DNA of 64,000 bases from Streptomyces nodosus (GTDB lineage: Bacteria; Actinomycetota; Actinomycetes; Streptomycetales; Streptomycetaceae): assembly GCF_008704995.1 (NCBI RefSeq), contig NZ_CP023747.1, positions 2,320,501 through 2,384,500 on the forward strand. Reading direction: 5' to 3'. Positions 1 to 7,115 of this stretch are shown piece by piece. The notes under the pieces were generated by a model. It saw nothing but the letters and a program-made list of their open reading frames with translations. It was not told the origin of the DNA and made no database searches. Both the position numbers and the translations under genes were made by a program. The first letter of the stretch is position 1, and every line of letters starts with the position of its first letter.

Positions 1-155
1 ACGGCTTCGGTCTGTCGGACACCCGTGACGCGGCCCGCCGCCACTTCGGCGTCGACGCCCAGTCGATCGTCGTCGCGGCCCTGGCCCAGCTCGCCCGGCG
101 CGGCGAGGTCCAGGCCACGGCCGTGAAGGAGGCGCGGGAGCGCTACGGCCTGTAA
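1..155 (+). CDS. aceE: Pyruvate dehydrogenase E1 (homodimeric type), C-terminal end only
   Basis: Only the last 50 codons are in the window; the reading frame runs from base 3 to a TAA at 153-155. The encoded tail has a G-F-G-x-S-D-T motif, then a segment resembling 'FGVDAQSIVVAALAQLA' and an R-Y-G-L end. This matches what I know of the C-terminus of AceE, the thiamine diphosphate enzyme that decarboxylates pyruvate and passes the acetyl group to lipoylated E2. The lipoate genes lipB and lipA lie 9 kb downstream, which fits the S. coelicolor order. The identification rests on a short stretch, so the E1 type is inferred. A perfect 30-bp palindrome follows the stop and should terminate transcription. 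Confidence 0.75.
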   Translation, partial: GFGLSDTRDAARRHFGVDAQSIVVAALAQLARRGEVQATAVKEARERYGL

Positions 156-187
156 AAGGCCCGGTCACCGGCCAAGGTGAACAAGGT

Positions 188-217
188 GAAGGGGTACGGC
201 GGCCGCCGTACCCCTTC
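188..217 (+). terminator. Perfect 30-bp palindrome after aceE
   Basis: GAAGGGGTACGGCGG is followed directly by its exact reverse complement. There is no separate loop and no T-run, which is typical of high-GC actinobacterial terminators. It lies 33 bases after the aceE stop and 30 bases before the next start. Confidence 0.7.
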
Positions 218-247
218 GCTGTCGGTGGGGCCCGGCATCATGACCTC

Positions 248-1222
248 ATGCGTGCCGCTCGTCTGATCACCATGGTGCTGCTGCTCCAGTCCCGTCCCGC
301 GATGACCGCCGCCGAGCTGGCCCGGGAGCTGGAGGTCTCCGAGCGGACCGTCGCCCGGGACGCCCAGGCGCTGTCGGAGGCGGGGATCCCGGTGTACGCC
401 GACCGGGGGCGGGCCGGCGGCTACCGGCTGATCGGCGGGTACCGCACCAGGCTGACCGGGCTGGCCCGGGGCGAGGCCGAGGCGCTGTTCCTCAGCGGCG
501 TCCCCCAGGCGCTGCGCGAGATGGGTCTGGCGGACGCGGCCCTGGCCGCCCGGCTGAAGGTGTCCGCGGCCCTGCTGCCCTCGCTGCGCGACGCCTCCCG
601 CACGGCGGCGCAGCGCTTCCATCTGGACGCGCCCGCCTGGTTCCGGAGTCCCGAGGCTCCGCCGCTGCTGCCTGCGGTGGCGGACGCGGTGTGGGACGAC
701 CGGCGGATCACCGCGCGGTACCGCCGGGGCGAGGACGTGGTGGAGCGGCGGCTGGAGCCGTACGGGCTCGTGCTGAAGGCAGGGGTCTGGTACCTGTGCG
801 CGCGGCCGGCGGGGCACGACGCGTTCCGGGTGTACCGCGTCGACCGGTTGACGGCCGTGGCGGCGGACGAGGAGCGGTTCGCCCGGGACGCCGGTTTCGA
901 TCTGCCCGCCTTCTGGGCGGAGCGGGCGGAGCAGTTCGCCCGTTCCCTGCTGCGCGCCGAGGTCGTGGTGCGGTTGTCCGAGGAGGGCGTACGCCGGCTG
1001 CCGGGCGCCGTCGATCCGGCCGGGGCCCGGGAAGCCCTGGAGGGCGCGGGCGCCCCGGACGAGCGGGGCCGGGTGACGGTGACCCTGCCGGTGGAGTCCG
1101 AGGAGGTCGCGCACGGGCAACTGACGGCGCTGGGTCCCGAGGCCGAGGTGCTGGCCCCGGAGGGGCTGCGGGCGCGGTTCGCGAGCGATGCGCGGCGGCT
1201 CGCGGGGCTCTACGCCCCCTGA
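248..1222 (+). CDS. WYL-domain transcriptional regulator (YafY/DeoR-like)
   Basis: A 324-residue cytoplasmic DNA-binding protein. Residues 5-55 form an HTH_11-type winged helix ('TAAELARELEVSERTVARDA'). The middle and C-terminal parts form a WYL domain, with the signature W-Y-L-C-A-R near residue 180 and the R-V-Y-R-V-D motif of the WYL fold. WYL domains are thought to sense nucleic acid or small ligands; the target here is unknown. No Shine-Dalgarno sequence precedes the ATG. A CATCAT hexamer at 236-241 lies exactly 6 bases upstream, suggesting a leaderless transcript. The gene stands alone between the aceE terminator and the DUF4240 gene. Confidence 0.85.
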   Translation: MRAARLITMVLLLQSRPAMTAAELARELEVSERTVARDAQALSEAGIPVYADRGRAGGYRLIGGYRTRLTGLARGEAEALFLSGVPQALREMGLADAALAARLKVSAALLPSLRDASRTAAQRFHLDAPAWFRSPEAPPLLPAVADAVWDDRRITARYRRGEDVVERRLEPYGLVLKAGVWYLCARPAGHDAFRVYRVDRLTAVAADEERFARDAGFDLPAFWAERAEQFARSLLRAEVVVRLSEEGVRRLPGAVDPAGAREALEGAGAPDERGRVTVTLPVESEEVAHGQLTALGPEAEVLAPEGLRARFASDARRLAGLYAP

Positions 1223-1273
1223 GGGTCCCGCACTCCGCATGCGCCCCGCCCGCCGAGGCCCGATGCTGGTCCC

Positions 1274-1795
1274 GTGATGGACGAGACGGAGTTCTGGGAG
1301 CTGGTGGACGCCGGCCGGGAGGCCGCCGACGGGGACCCGGACGAACAGGCCGACCAGCTCGTCCGACGGCTGCTGGAGCTGGATCCGGAGGCGATCCTGG
1401 ACTTCGCACGGCACTTCGAGTCCCGCTACAACCGCGCCTACCGCTGGGATCTGTGGGGCGCCGCCTGGGTGCTGCTCGACGGGGCGAGCGACGACGCGTT
1501 CGACTTCTTCCGGTGCTGGCTGATCGGCCAGGGCCGGGAGGTCTTCGAGGGTGCCCTGCACGATCCGGACTCGCTCGCCGATCTGCTGGAGGACTTCGAC
1601 GACGAGATCGACGGCGACGGCGAGGAACTCGGCTATGCGGCGGACGAGGCGTACGAGCGGCTCACCGGGACCGTGGCCCCCGACCTGGGCCTCCCGCCCG
1701 CCCCCTCCGAACCGGAGGGCACACCCTTCGACCTGGAGAACGAGTCCGGACTCGCGGACCGCTACCCCGCGCTGTGGAACCGCTTCAGGGAGTGA
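1274..1795 (+). CDS. DUF4240 domain protein
   Basis: A 173-residue acidic soluble protein of the DUF4240 family, recognised by the N-terminal pattern F-W-E-L-V-D and the central 'AAWVLLDGASDDAFDFFRCW' segment, where the family has its conserved D-D-x-F-x-x-F-R-x-W. No signal peptide or membrane segment is visible. The family has no established biochemical function; in databases it is often annotated as a hypothetical or WGR-associated protein. The GTG at 1274 is preceded by GATGCT (1262-1267) with 6 bases between and no Shine-Dalgarno sequence, so I read it as leaderless; an ATG follows at 1277. The gene converges on the amidase gene with only 8 bases between the stop codons. Confidence 0.8.
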   Translation: MMDETEFWELVDAGREAADGDPDEQADQLVRRLLELDPEAILDFARHFESRYNRAYRWDLWGAAWVLLDGASDDAFDFFRCWLIGQGREVFEGALHDPDSLADLLEDFDDEIDGDGEELGYAADEAYERLTGTVAPDLGLPPAPSEPEGTPFDLENESGLADRYPALWNRFRE

Positions 1796-1803
1796 GTCCC
1801 CGA

Positions 1804-2610
1804 TCAGTGCCGGCCCTGGAGACGGGCGGCCCGCTCCCTGATCGAGGGGAGCAGGGCGCTGAGGGCCGCACCGGGGCAGCTGGTGCGATAGCCCTCGTTG
1901 TGGCCCGCGAGGGCGTGCAGCAGAGCGGTGGTGCCCGCCTTGTAGAGGCTGCCGCCGTCGCTGGAGACCAGCCGGACCTTGCTGCGCGGGTCGATGTCGG
2001 CCAGCCCCAGCTTCCAGGCAGCGACGGCGGCGATCGCCTCGGTCATCGCCCGGGGCACCGGAACGCCCGCCGTGAAGGTGCCGATGGCGGCGATGCCCGC
2101 GGTGCGGTGGTTGAAGCCCAGGGTGTGGGCGCCGATGACGGGGCGGTCGATCCCGCCCGCGCGGCCCTCGTAGATCGTGCCGCAGCGGTCCACAAGAAAG
2201 TTGTAGCCGATGTCGTCCCATTTACGGATGCCGGTCTGGCCCGCGTAGAAGGACCGGATGATACGGGGGGCGTCGGCACATCTATAGGTGTTGGGCGAGT
2301 CGGTGTGGTGCACGAAGACGGCGACGACCCGGTCGTCGTAGTGCGGATGCGGCTGGCCGGGTGCGCCCGCGCCGGCCCAGACCGCCCTCGGCACGATGCG
2401 CGGCTCGGGCGCCCTGTGGACCACGGGGGACCTGGCCACCACCGGCCGCGGGGGACGGACCGCCACCGAGTGCTCGGCACCGACGGCACACACCACCAGC
2501 GCGAGCACGGCCCCGGCCCCGGGCACACAGCCGAGGAGCAGCAGGGCGGCGCCCCTGATCCCGGCGGGACGCCGGTTGCGGGGCGCCGGCGCTCTTCGGA
2601 AGACACGCAT
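1804..2610 (-). CDS. Peptidoglycan-recognition (PGRP) N-acetylmuramoyl-L-alanine amidase
   Basis: A 268-residue exported amidase predicted to cut the bond between MurNAc and the stem peptide. Residues 1-45 hold a basic stretch and a hydrophobic helix ('GAALLLLGCVPGAGAVLALV'), so it is secreted or membrane-anchored. The amidase_2/PGRP domain follows. Its zinc ligands are visible as V-H-H-T, G-A-H and S-C-P-G, with the family's 'WDDIGYNFLVDRCGTIYEGR' segment between. I chose the ATG at 2610 because GAGAG lies upstream and the signal sequence follows at once; the frame stays open to 2814, but that extension would overlap the divergent protease start. A 12-bp inverted repeat lies between the two genes. 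Confidence 0.85.
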   Translation of the reverse strand: MRVFRRAPAPRNRRPAGIRGAALLLLGCVPGAGAVLALVVCAVGAEHSVAVRPPRPVVARSPVVHRAPEPRIVPRAVWAGAGAPGQPHPHYDDRVVAVFVHHTDSPNTYRCADAPRIIRSFYAGQTGIRKWDDIGYNFLVDRCGTIYEGRAGGIDRPVIGAHTLGFNHRTAGIAAIGTFTAGVPVPRAMTEAIAAVAAWKLGLADIDPRSKVRLVSSDGGSLYKAGTTALLHALAGHNEGYRTSCPGAALSALLPSIRERAARLQGRH

Positions 2611-2706
2611 GGGGCCACTCTCTGCCGGGCACACCCCATCCGCGATGTGTGGAGTGCCACCTGGTGGAACCATCGTCCCGTTCCGAGACGTTTCTACAGG
2701 TCGAGA

Positions 2707-2735
2707 CGTGTGTGCCCGAAGTGCGGGCACACACG
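2707..2735. repeat. 12-bp perfect inverted repeat between divergent cell-envelope genes
   Basis: CGTGTGTGCCCG, a 5-base loop (AAGTG), then CGGGCACACACG. It sits in the divergent promoter region between the amidase (start 2610) and the MarP-like protease (start 2798), so a terminator role is unlikely. A shared operator or a structured 5' leader of either mRNA is more plausible. Confidence 0.6.
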
Positions 2736-2797
2736 CGTATGGCTGATCACTGGGCTCCCGCGGCGCGTACTGAGGGGTCCGAGAGAAAGGCGGCTCC

Positions 2798-3988
2798 ATG
2801 GCCCTGCTCGACATCCTGATCGTGCTGGTGATCCTGGCCTATGCGGCGTCCGGCTACCGGCGGGGGCTGGTGGCCGGGTGCGTCTCGCTGGCCGGTTTCG
2901 TGGGCGGTGCCGCCGTCGGCGTGTGGATCCTGCCCTGGGTGATGGATCTGGTGGGTGTGACCCGGGGGACGACCGCGGCGACGGTGACCGCGGTGTTCAC
3001 GGTGCTGGTCCCGGCGGCGGTGGGGCACGAGCTGGCGGGACGCCTCGCGCTGAAGCTGCGGCGCGAGCTGGACCACGGGCCGCTGCGGGTGGCCGACGGG
3101 GTCGGCGGGGCGGCGGCCAACGTGGTGGCCGTGCTGATCGTGGCCTGGGTGGCCGCGAGCGTCCTCGGCGCCTCCTCCTCGTCGCTGGTCACCGGGGCGA
3201 TCCGGGACTCACGCCTGCTGGCCGGCGTGCAGAACGCGATGCCGGACACCACTCCGGCCTGGTTCTCGCGCGCCACCTCCACGCTCACCGAGGCGGGCTT
3301 CCCCCAGGTCTTCAACCCGTTCGAGAACGAGCCGGCGGTGGAGGTCGCCAAGCCGTCCGGGGACAGCGTCACGGCGAGCGCCACCAACGCCGCGAAGCTC
3401 AGCACGGTGAAGGTCGAGGGCGCCTCGGGCACCGAGGGCCGGGAGGGCAGCGGCTTCGTGTACGCGGCGCAGCATGTGATGACCAACGCCCATGTCGTGG
3501 CGGGCATCGACCACCCGACCGTCCGGGTCGGCGGCGTGGGCCCCGCGTACGCGGCACGGGTGGTGCTCTTCGATCCGGACCGGGATGTGGCCGTGCTCTA
3601 TGTGCCCTCTCTGCACGCGCCCGTGCTGCGCTTCGACGACGGCGCCAAGCGCGGGGACGCGGCCGTGGTCGCGGGCTATCCCCAGGACGGCGGGCTGACG
3701 CTGCGGGCGGCCACGGTCGCGGGGCGTATCCAGGCCAGGGGCCAGAACATCTACAACACCGACATCGTCACCCGGGAGATCTACTCGGTCCGCTCGACCG
3801 TCCTGCCCGGCAACTCCGGCGGCCCGCTGCTCACCACCGACGGCCGGGTCTACGGCGTGGTCTTCGCCCGCTCCACCTCGGACCAGGAGACGGGGTACGT
3901 CCTGACGGCCGACGAGGTCGCGCCCGACGCCACCCGCGCGGCCCGGGCCACGGTGGCGGTGGACACCGGCGCCCTGATCACCTCCTGA
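2798..3988 (+). CDS. MarP-like membrane serine protease (CvpA domain plus trypsin-like domain)
   Basis: 396 residues. Residues 1-150 form a CvpA-type module with about four membrane helices. Residues 205-390 form a trypsin-like protease domain facing outward. The catalytic triad is visible: His in T-N-A-H-V-V, Asp in D-R-D-V-A-V-L and Ser in P-G-N-S-G-G-P-L. This matches the layout of mycobacterial Rv3671c/MarP, which protects against acid and oxidative stress by processing cell-wall hydrolases; that role is known for the mycobacterial protein and only inferred here. The neighbouring divergent peptidoglycan amidase would fit such a substrate. A GAAAGG sequence lies 7-8 bases before the ATG. 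Confidence 0.88.
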   Translation: MALLDILIVLVILAYAASGYRRGLVAGCVSLAGFVGGAAVGVWILPWVMDLVGVTRGTTAATVTAVFTVLVPAAVGHELAGRLALKLRRELDHGPLRVADGVGGAAANVVAVLIVAWVAASVLGASSSSLVTGAIRDSRLLAGVQNAMPDTTPAWFSRATSTLTEAGFPQVFNPFENEPAVEVAKPSGDSVTASATNAAKLSTVKVEGASGTEGREGSGFVYAAQHVMTNAHVVAGIDHPTVRVGGVGPAYAARVVLFDPDRDVAVLYVPSLHAPVLRFDDGAKRGDAAVVAGYPQDGGLTLRAATVAGRIQARGQNIYNTDIVTREIYSVRSTVLPGNSGGPLLTTDGRVYGVVFARSTSDQETGYVLTADEVAPDATRAARATVAVDTGALITS

Positions 3989-4020
3989 GCGCCGGGAGCC
4001 GGGAGGCCGACGGGCAGGGC

Positions 4021-4509
4021 CTACAGGGAGCGGCCCATCAGGACGTCGTCGACGTACTCGCCCTCGATCAGGAACTCCCCGGGCAGGATCCCCTCCACCA
4101 CGAAGCCCTCGGCCTCGTACAGCCCCCGGGCCGGGGCGTTGTGGCCGAGGACCCGCAGGGTGAGGCGCCGTGCTCCACGCCGCCGGGACTCCTCCTGTGC
4201 GGCCCTCAGCAGCGCCCGGCCGACCCCCGCGCCGCGTGCCGCGTCGGCGACGGCCAGCCCCTGGATCTGCAGGACATGGGAGTTGCACTCCAGCGGTGTC
4301 GGGAACGCCAGCCGGAGGTAGCCGACGACGGCTCCGTCGAGCTCGGCCACCAGATGGTCCGACGGCCCGGACCGCTCCCTGAAGAACGGCCGGTACGGCG
4401 GCTCGGGGCGCGGCTGGACCGCGTGCAGCGGGGACCAGGTGTCCCGGTCGAGCCGGCCGAGCGGCTCCTCGTCCTCGAGGGTGGCCTGGCGTATGTACGG
4501 AGCGGGCAT
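4021..4509 (-). CDS. GNAT-family N-acetyltransferase
   Basis: A 162-residue single-domain GNAT enzyme. The acetyl-CoA pyrophosphate-binding loop appears as V-A-D-A-A-R-G-A-G-V-G-R-A-L-L near residues 88-102, followed by the typical 'LRVLGHNAPARGLYEAEGF' helix and strand. The substrate is unknown. I prefer the ATG at 4509. On the minus strand TACAGT lies 7 bases upstream with no Shine-Dalgarno sequence, so the mRNA is probably leaderless; a GTG at 4518 is the in-frame alternative. The gene converges on the MarP-like gene (32-base gap) and diverges from the epimerase gene across a palindrome. Confidence 0.85.
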   Translation of the reverse strand: MPAPYIRQATLEDEEPLGRLDRDTWSPLHAVQPRPEPPYRPFFRERSGPSDHLVAELDGAVVGYLRLAFPTPLECNSHVLQIQGLAVADAARGAGVGRALLRAAQEESRRRGARRLTLRVLGHNAPARGLYEAEGFVVEGILPGEFLIEGEYVDDVLMGRSL

Positions 4510-4519
4510 GAGGGTCACT

Positions 4520-4534
4520 GTACGGCGGCCGTAC
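4520..4534. promoter_or_regulatory. Palindrome GTACGGC-G-GCCGTAC in a divergent promoter
   Basis: Seven-base arms around one central base, nested inside a wider GTCAC (4514-4518) and GTGAC (4541-4545) pair. It overlaps the TACAGT -10 of the GNAT gene (4517-4522) and lies about 45 bases before the epimerase start, so it could be an operator for either gene. Confidence 0.45.
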
Positions 4535-4580
4535 GGGGCCGTGACCGGCGTCCGGGGTGGACAGCGGGCAGGATGGGCGC

Positions 4581-5483
4581 ATGGAACGTCTCCGCATCGC
4601 CGTGGCCGGTGCGTCCGGTCTGATCGGCAGTGCCCTGGTGCGGTCGCTGGCCGCGGACGGGCATCAGGTCGTGCGTCTGGTACGCCGTGCGGCCCGTGGC
4701 GCGTCCGAGGTCTGCTGGGACCCGGAACGGCAGTATGTCGACACGGCCGGGCTGGCCGGGTGTGACGCCGTGGTGAACCTGGCCGGGGCCGGCGTCGGCG
4801 ACCACCGCTGGACGGACGCGTACAAGAAGAAACTGCGCGACAGCCGGGTGCTGGGCACGGCGGCGCTCGCCGAGGCGGTCGCCGCCCTGCCCGAGCCGCC
4901 GCGTGTCTTCGTCAGCGGCAGCGCGATCGGCTACTACGGCGAGACCGGGGACCGGGCGGTGGACGAGCAGGCCCCTCCCGGGGACGGCTTTCTGTCCTCG
5001 CTGTGCGTGGAGTGGGAGGAGGCCGCCGCCGCGGCACAGGAGGCGGACGTACGGACGGTGTTCGTCCGCACGGGTCTGGTGGTGGCCCGCGGCGGCGGGG
5101 CCTGGGGGCGGCTGTTCCCGCTGTTCAAGGCGGGGCTCGGCGGCCGGATGGGGGACGGCCGCCAGTACTGGTCGTTCATCTCGCTGCATGACGAGGTGGC
5201 GGCGATCCGTCATCTCATCGACGCCGAACACCTTTCCGGACCGTTCAACCTGACCGCCCCTCGTCCCCTGACCAACCGTGAGATCACGGCGGCGATGGGC
5301 CGCGTGCTGCACCGGCCCACGCCCTTCCCGGCGCCCGCCGGGGCGCTGCGCCTGATGCTCGGCGAGATGGCCGGGGATGTGCTCGGCAGCGCCCGGGTGC
5401 TGCCGACGCGACTGCTGGAGTCCGGATTCCGGTTCGCCTTCCCGGGCATCGAGGACTCCCTGCGGGCGGCGCTGCGCGCCTAG
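4581..5483 (+). CDS. TIGR01777 / YfcH-like epimerase (SDR fold, DUF1731)
   Basis: A 300-residue atypical short-chain dehydrogenase/epimerase. The N-terminal Rossmann motif is G-A-S-G-L-I-G at residues 9-15. The family's 'DAVVNLAGAGVGDHRW' segment follows, with S-G-S-A-I-G-Y-Y-G carrying the S-Y-Y active-site region near residue 120. The C-terminal DUF1731 segment ends in L-x-A-L. Members bind NADP(H), but no physiological substrate is established. I placed the start at ATG 4581: CAGGAT (4569-4574) lies 6 bases upstream, indicating a leaderless transcript. A GTG at 4557 is in frame but lacks support. The TAG stop is the first three bases of a possible dispersed repeat. Confidence 0.85.
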   Translation: MERLRIAVAGASGLIGSALVRSLAADGHQVVRLVRRAARGASEVCWDPERQYVDTAGLAGCDAVVNLAGAGVGDHRWTDAYKKKLRDSRVLGTAALAEAVAALPEPPRVFVSGSAIGYYGETGDRAVDEQAPPGDGFLSSLCVEWEEAAAAAQEADVRTVFVRTGLVVARGGGAWGRLFPLFKAGLGGRMGDGRQYWSFISLHDEVAAIRHLIDAEHLSGPFNLTAPRPLTNREITAAMGRVLHRPTPFPAPAGALRLMLGEMAGDVLGSARVLPTRLLESGFRFAFPGIEDSLRAALRA

Positions 5484-5500
5484 GGCGTGTTTCGAAAGTG
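5481..5500. repeat. Possible terminal fragment of a dispersed Streptomyces repeat
   Basis: TAGGGCGTGTTTCGAAAGT begins exactly at the epimerase stop codon. I recall this string recurring at gene ends in many Streptomyces genomes, which suggests one end of a repeat or insertion element. No inverted partner is visible in the next 200 bases. The rest of the gap (5501-5693) holds nothing I recognise except the Shine-Dalgarno sequence of the next gene. Confidence 0.35.
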
Positions 5501-5693
5501 CCGTCTGCCCCGGCACCACCGCTTCCCGGGCACCTTCGCTCCCCCCTCATGCGACCGTCGTGCGACCGTGCTCTGTGCGTGCGCGACTTCGCCCGGCCCG
5601 ACGTGGACCTACGCTCGTCCAGAACTCGGGTATTCCGGACGCTCGTTGGGGGCATCACGTCCCCACCGGCCGCACAACCTCGGGGAGGTGCAC

Positions 5694-7112
5694 GTGCTAG
5701 AGCCCGTGTATCAGGCGGATGTCGTCATCGTGGGAGCCGGGATCGCCGGCCTCGCGGCGGCCCACCGGTTGACCAGCGCTGGAGTGACGGCGGCGGTCCT
5801 GGAGGCCGCTCCGTGTGTCGGAGGCCGTATGGCGACCGAGAAGGTCGACGGGTTCCGGCTCGACCGGATCGGCCGTCTGCTCTCCACCTCGCAGCCCGAA
5901 CTGCGCCCGGGTACGGGGCTCGACCCCCTCGTTCTGCGCCCCTTCGCACCCGGGGTCCTGGTGCACAGCGAGGGACGCCGTCATCGGGTGGCCCCGCCCC
6001 CGGCGGGAGGAGGCGCAGGGGGCGCACGCGGCGCGCTCAAAGCCGTACGCGCCCTCGCCAACGCGCCCCGCCTGAATTCCGCGCCCCGTGCGGGAATCGG
6101 CTCGGCCGTGGCACGCACCGTCCGTGCGAGGGCGGCGGGTTCACGCGCGGCGGCCTCGCGCCCCACGGCCCCGTTCGGCGGTGCGATGGACCAGGCCCGG
6201 ACGGGTGCGATGCTCGCGCGTATCGCCGCCACGCCCGTGGAACGGCTGCTGGCCCGGCCCGAGTCATCCGCGGGGCGTGCGCTGGCGGATCGCGGGTTAC
6301 CCGCCCGTACCGTGGACGGCTTTCTGCGTCCGCTGCTCTCCGCCCTGCTGTACGACCCGGAGCTGACCACCTCCAGCCGCTGCGCCGACCTCGCGCTGCG
6401 CGCCTTCGCGAGCGGCCGGCTGGGGATGCCCGAGGGCGGGGCGGACGCCCTGCCGGAGCTGCTGGCACGGGCGCTGCCTCCGGGCACCGTGCACACCGGG
6501 GTCCGCGCCACCTCGGTCTCCACGACCTCGGTGACCACCGCCGACCACGGGGAGTTCCGCTGCCGTGCCGTCCTGGTGGCCACCGATGCGCACGCCGCCG
6601 CGGAGCTGCTGCCCGGGCTGCGCGTCCCGGACTTCCACCCGGTCACCGTCGTCCACCACACCATGACCGACCCTCCGCAGACCGGCGCCTCGCTGCTGCT
6701 GGACGCCGACCGCGGCGGGCCGGTGGCACACACGGCGGTGGTCAGCCTGGTGGACCCGTCCCGGGCGCCGGCCGGCCGGGCCCTGGTCTCCTCCACGGTG
6801 CTCGGGACGCCCCCCGAGGACGTCGACGGTGCCGTGCGGGCCCAGCTGGCCCGGATGTACGGCATGCCGACGACGCGCTGGGAGACGCTCGCCGTGCACC
6901 ACACGGCGCACGCCGTCCCGGCGATGCGTCCGCCGCACGATCCGCGCCGGCCGGTGCGGCTGCTGGCCGGGTTGTATGTGTGCGGCGACCACCGGGACAC
7001 CAGCACGGTCCAGGGCGCGCTGCACTCCGGGCACCGGGCCGCGGCCGCCCTCCTGGCGGACCTGGGCGCGGGCCCGATGCACCTGGCGGAGCCGCTCCCC
7101 ACGGCGGCCTGA
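5694..7112 (+). CDS. FAD-dependent amine-oxidase-like oxidoreductase with a TTA codon
   Basis: A 472-residue protein of the flavin amine oxidase / protoporphyrinogen oxidase superfamily. The dinucleotide-binding motif V-I-V-G-A-G-I-A-G-L-A is at residues 11-21, followed by E-A-A-P-x-V-G-G-R-M, and a C-terminal FAD contact lies in 'GLYVCGDHRDTSTVQGA'. Substrate unknown; no membrane segment. GGGGAGG lies 5 bases before GTG 5694, which fixes the start. Codon 202 (6297-6299) is TTA, the only one I found in an accepted gene here. In Streptomyces, TTA needs the bldA tRNA, so production may be limited to late growth. The gene converges on the NsdA-like regulator with 3 bases between. Confidence 0.82.
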   Translation: MLEPVYQADVVIVGAGIAGLAAAHRLTSAGVTAAVLEAAPCVGGRMATEKVDGFRLDRIGRLLSTSQPELRPGTGLDPLVLRPFAPGVLVHSEGRRHRVAPPPAGGGAGGARGALKAVRALANAPRLNSAPRAGIGSAVARTVRARAAGSRAAASRPTAPFGGAMDQARTGAMLARIAATPVERLLARPESSAGRALADRGLPARTVDGFLRPLLSALLYDPELTTSSRCADLALRAFASGRLGMPEGGADALPELLARALPPGTVHTGVRATSVSTTSVTTADHGEFRCRAVLVATDAHAAAELLPGLRVPDFHPVTVVHHTMTDPPQTGASLLLDADRGGPVAHTAVVSLVDPSRAPAGRALVSSTVLGTPPEDVDGAVRAQLARMYGMPTTRWETLAVHHTAHAVPAMRPPHDPRRPVRLLAGLYVCGDHRDTSTVQGALHSGHRAAAALLADLGAGPMHLAEPLPTAA

Positions 7113-7115
7113 GGC

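Noticed and set aside
691..4623. 1310-residue plus-strand open frame crossing six genes
   Set aside because: Arg/Gly-rich, and it overlaps genes on both strands that have clear domains; third-position GC bias fits the other frames.
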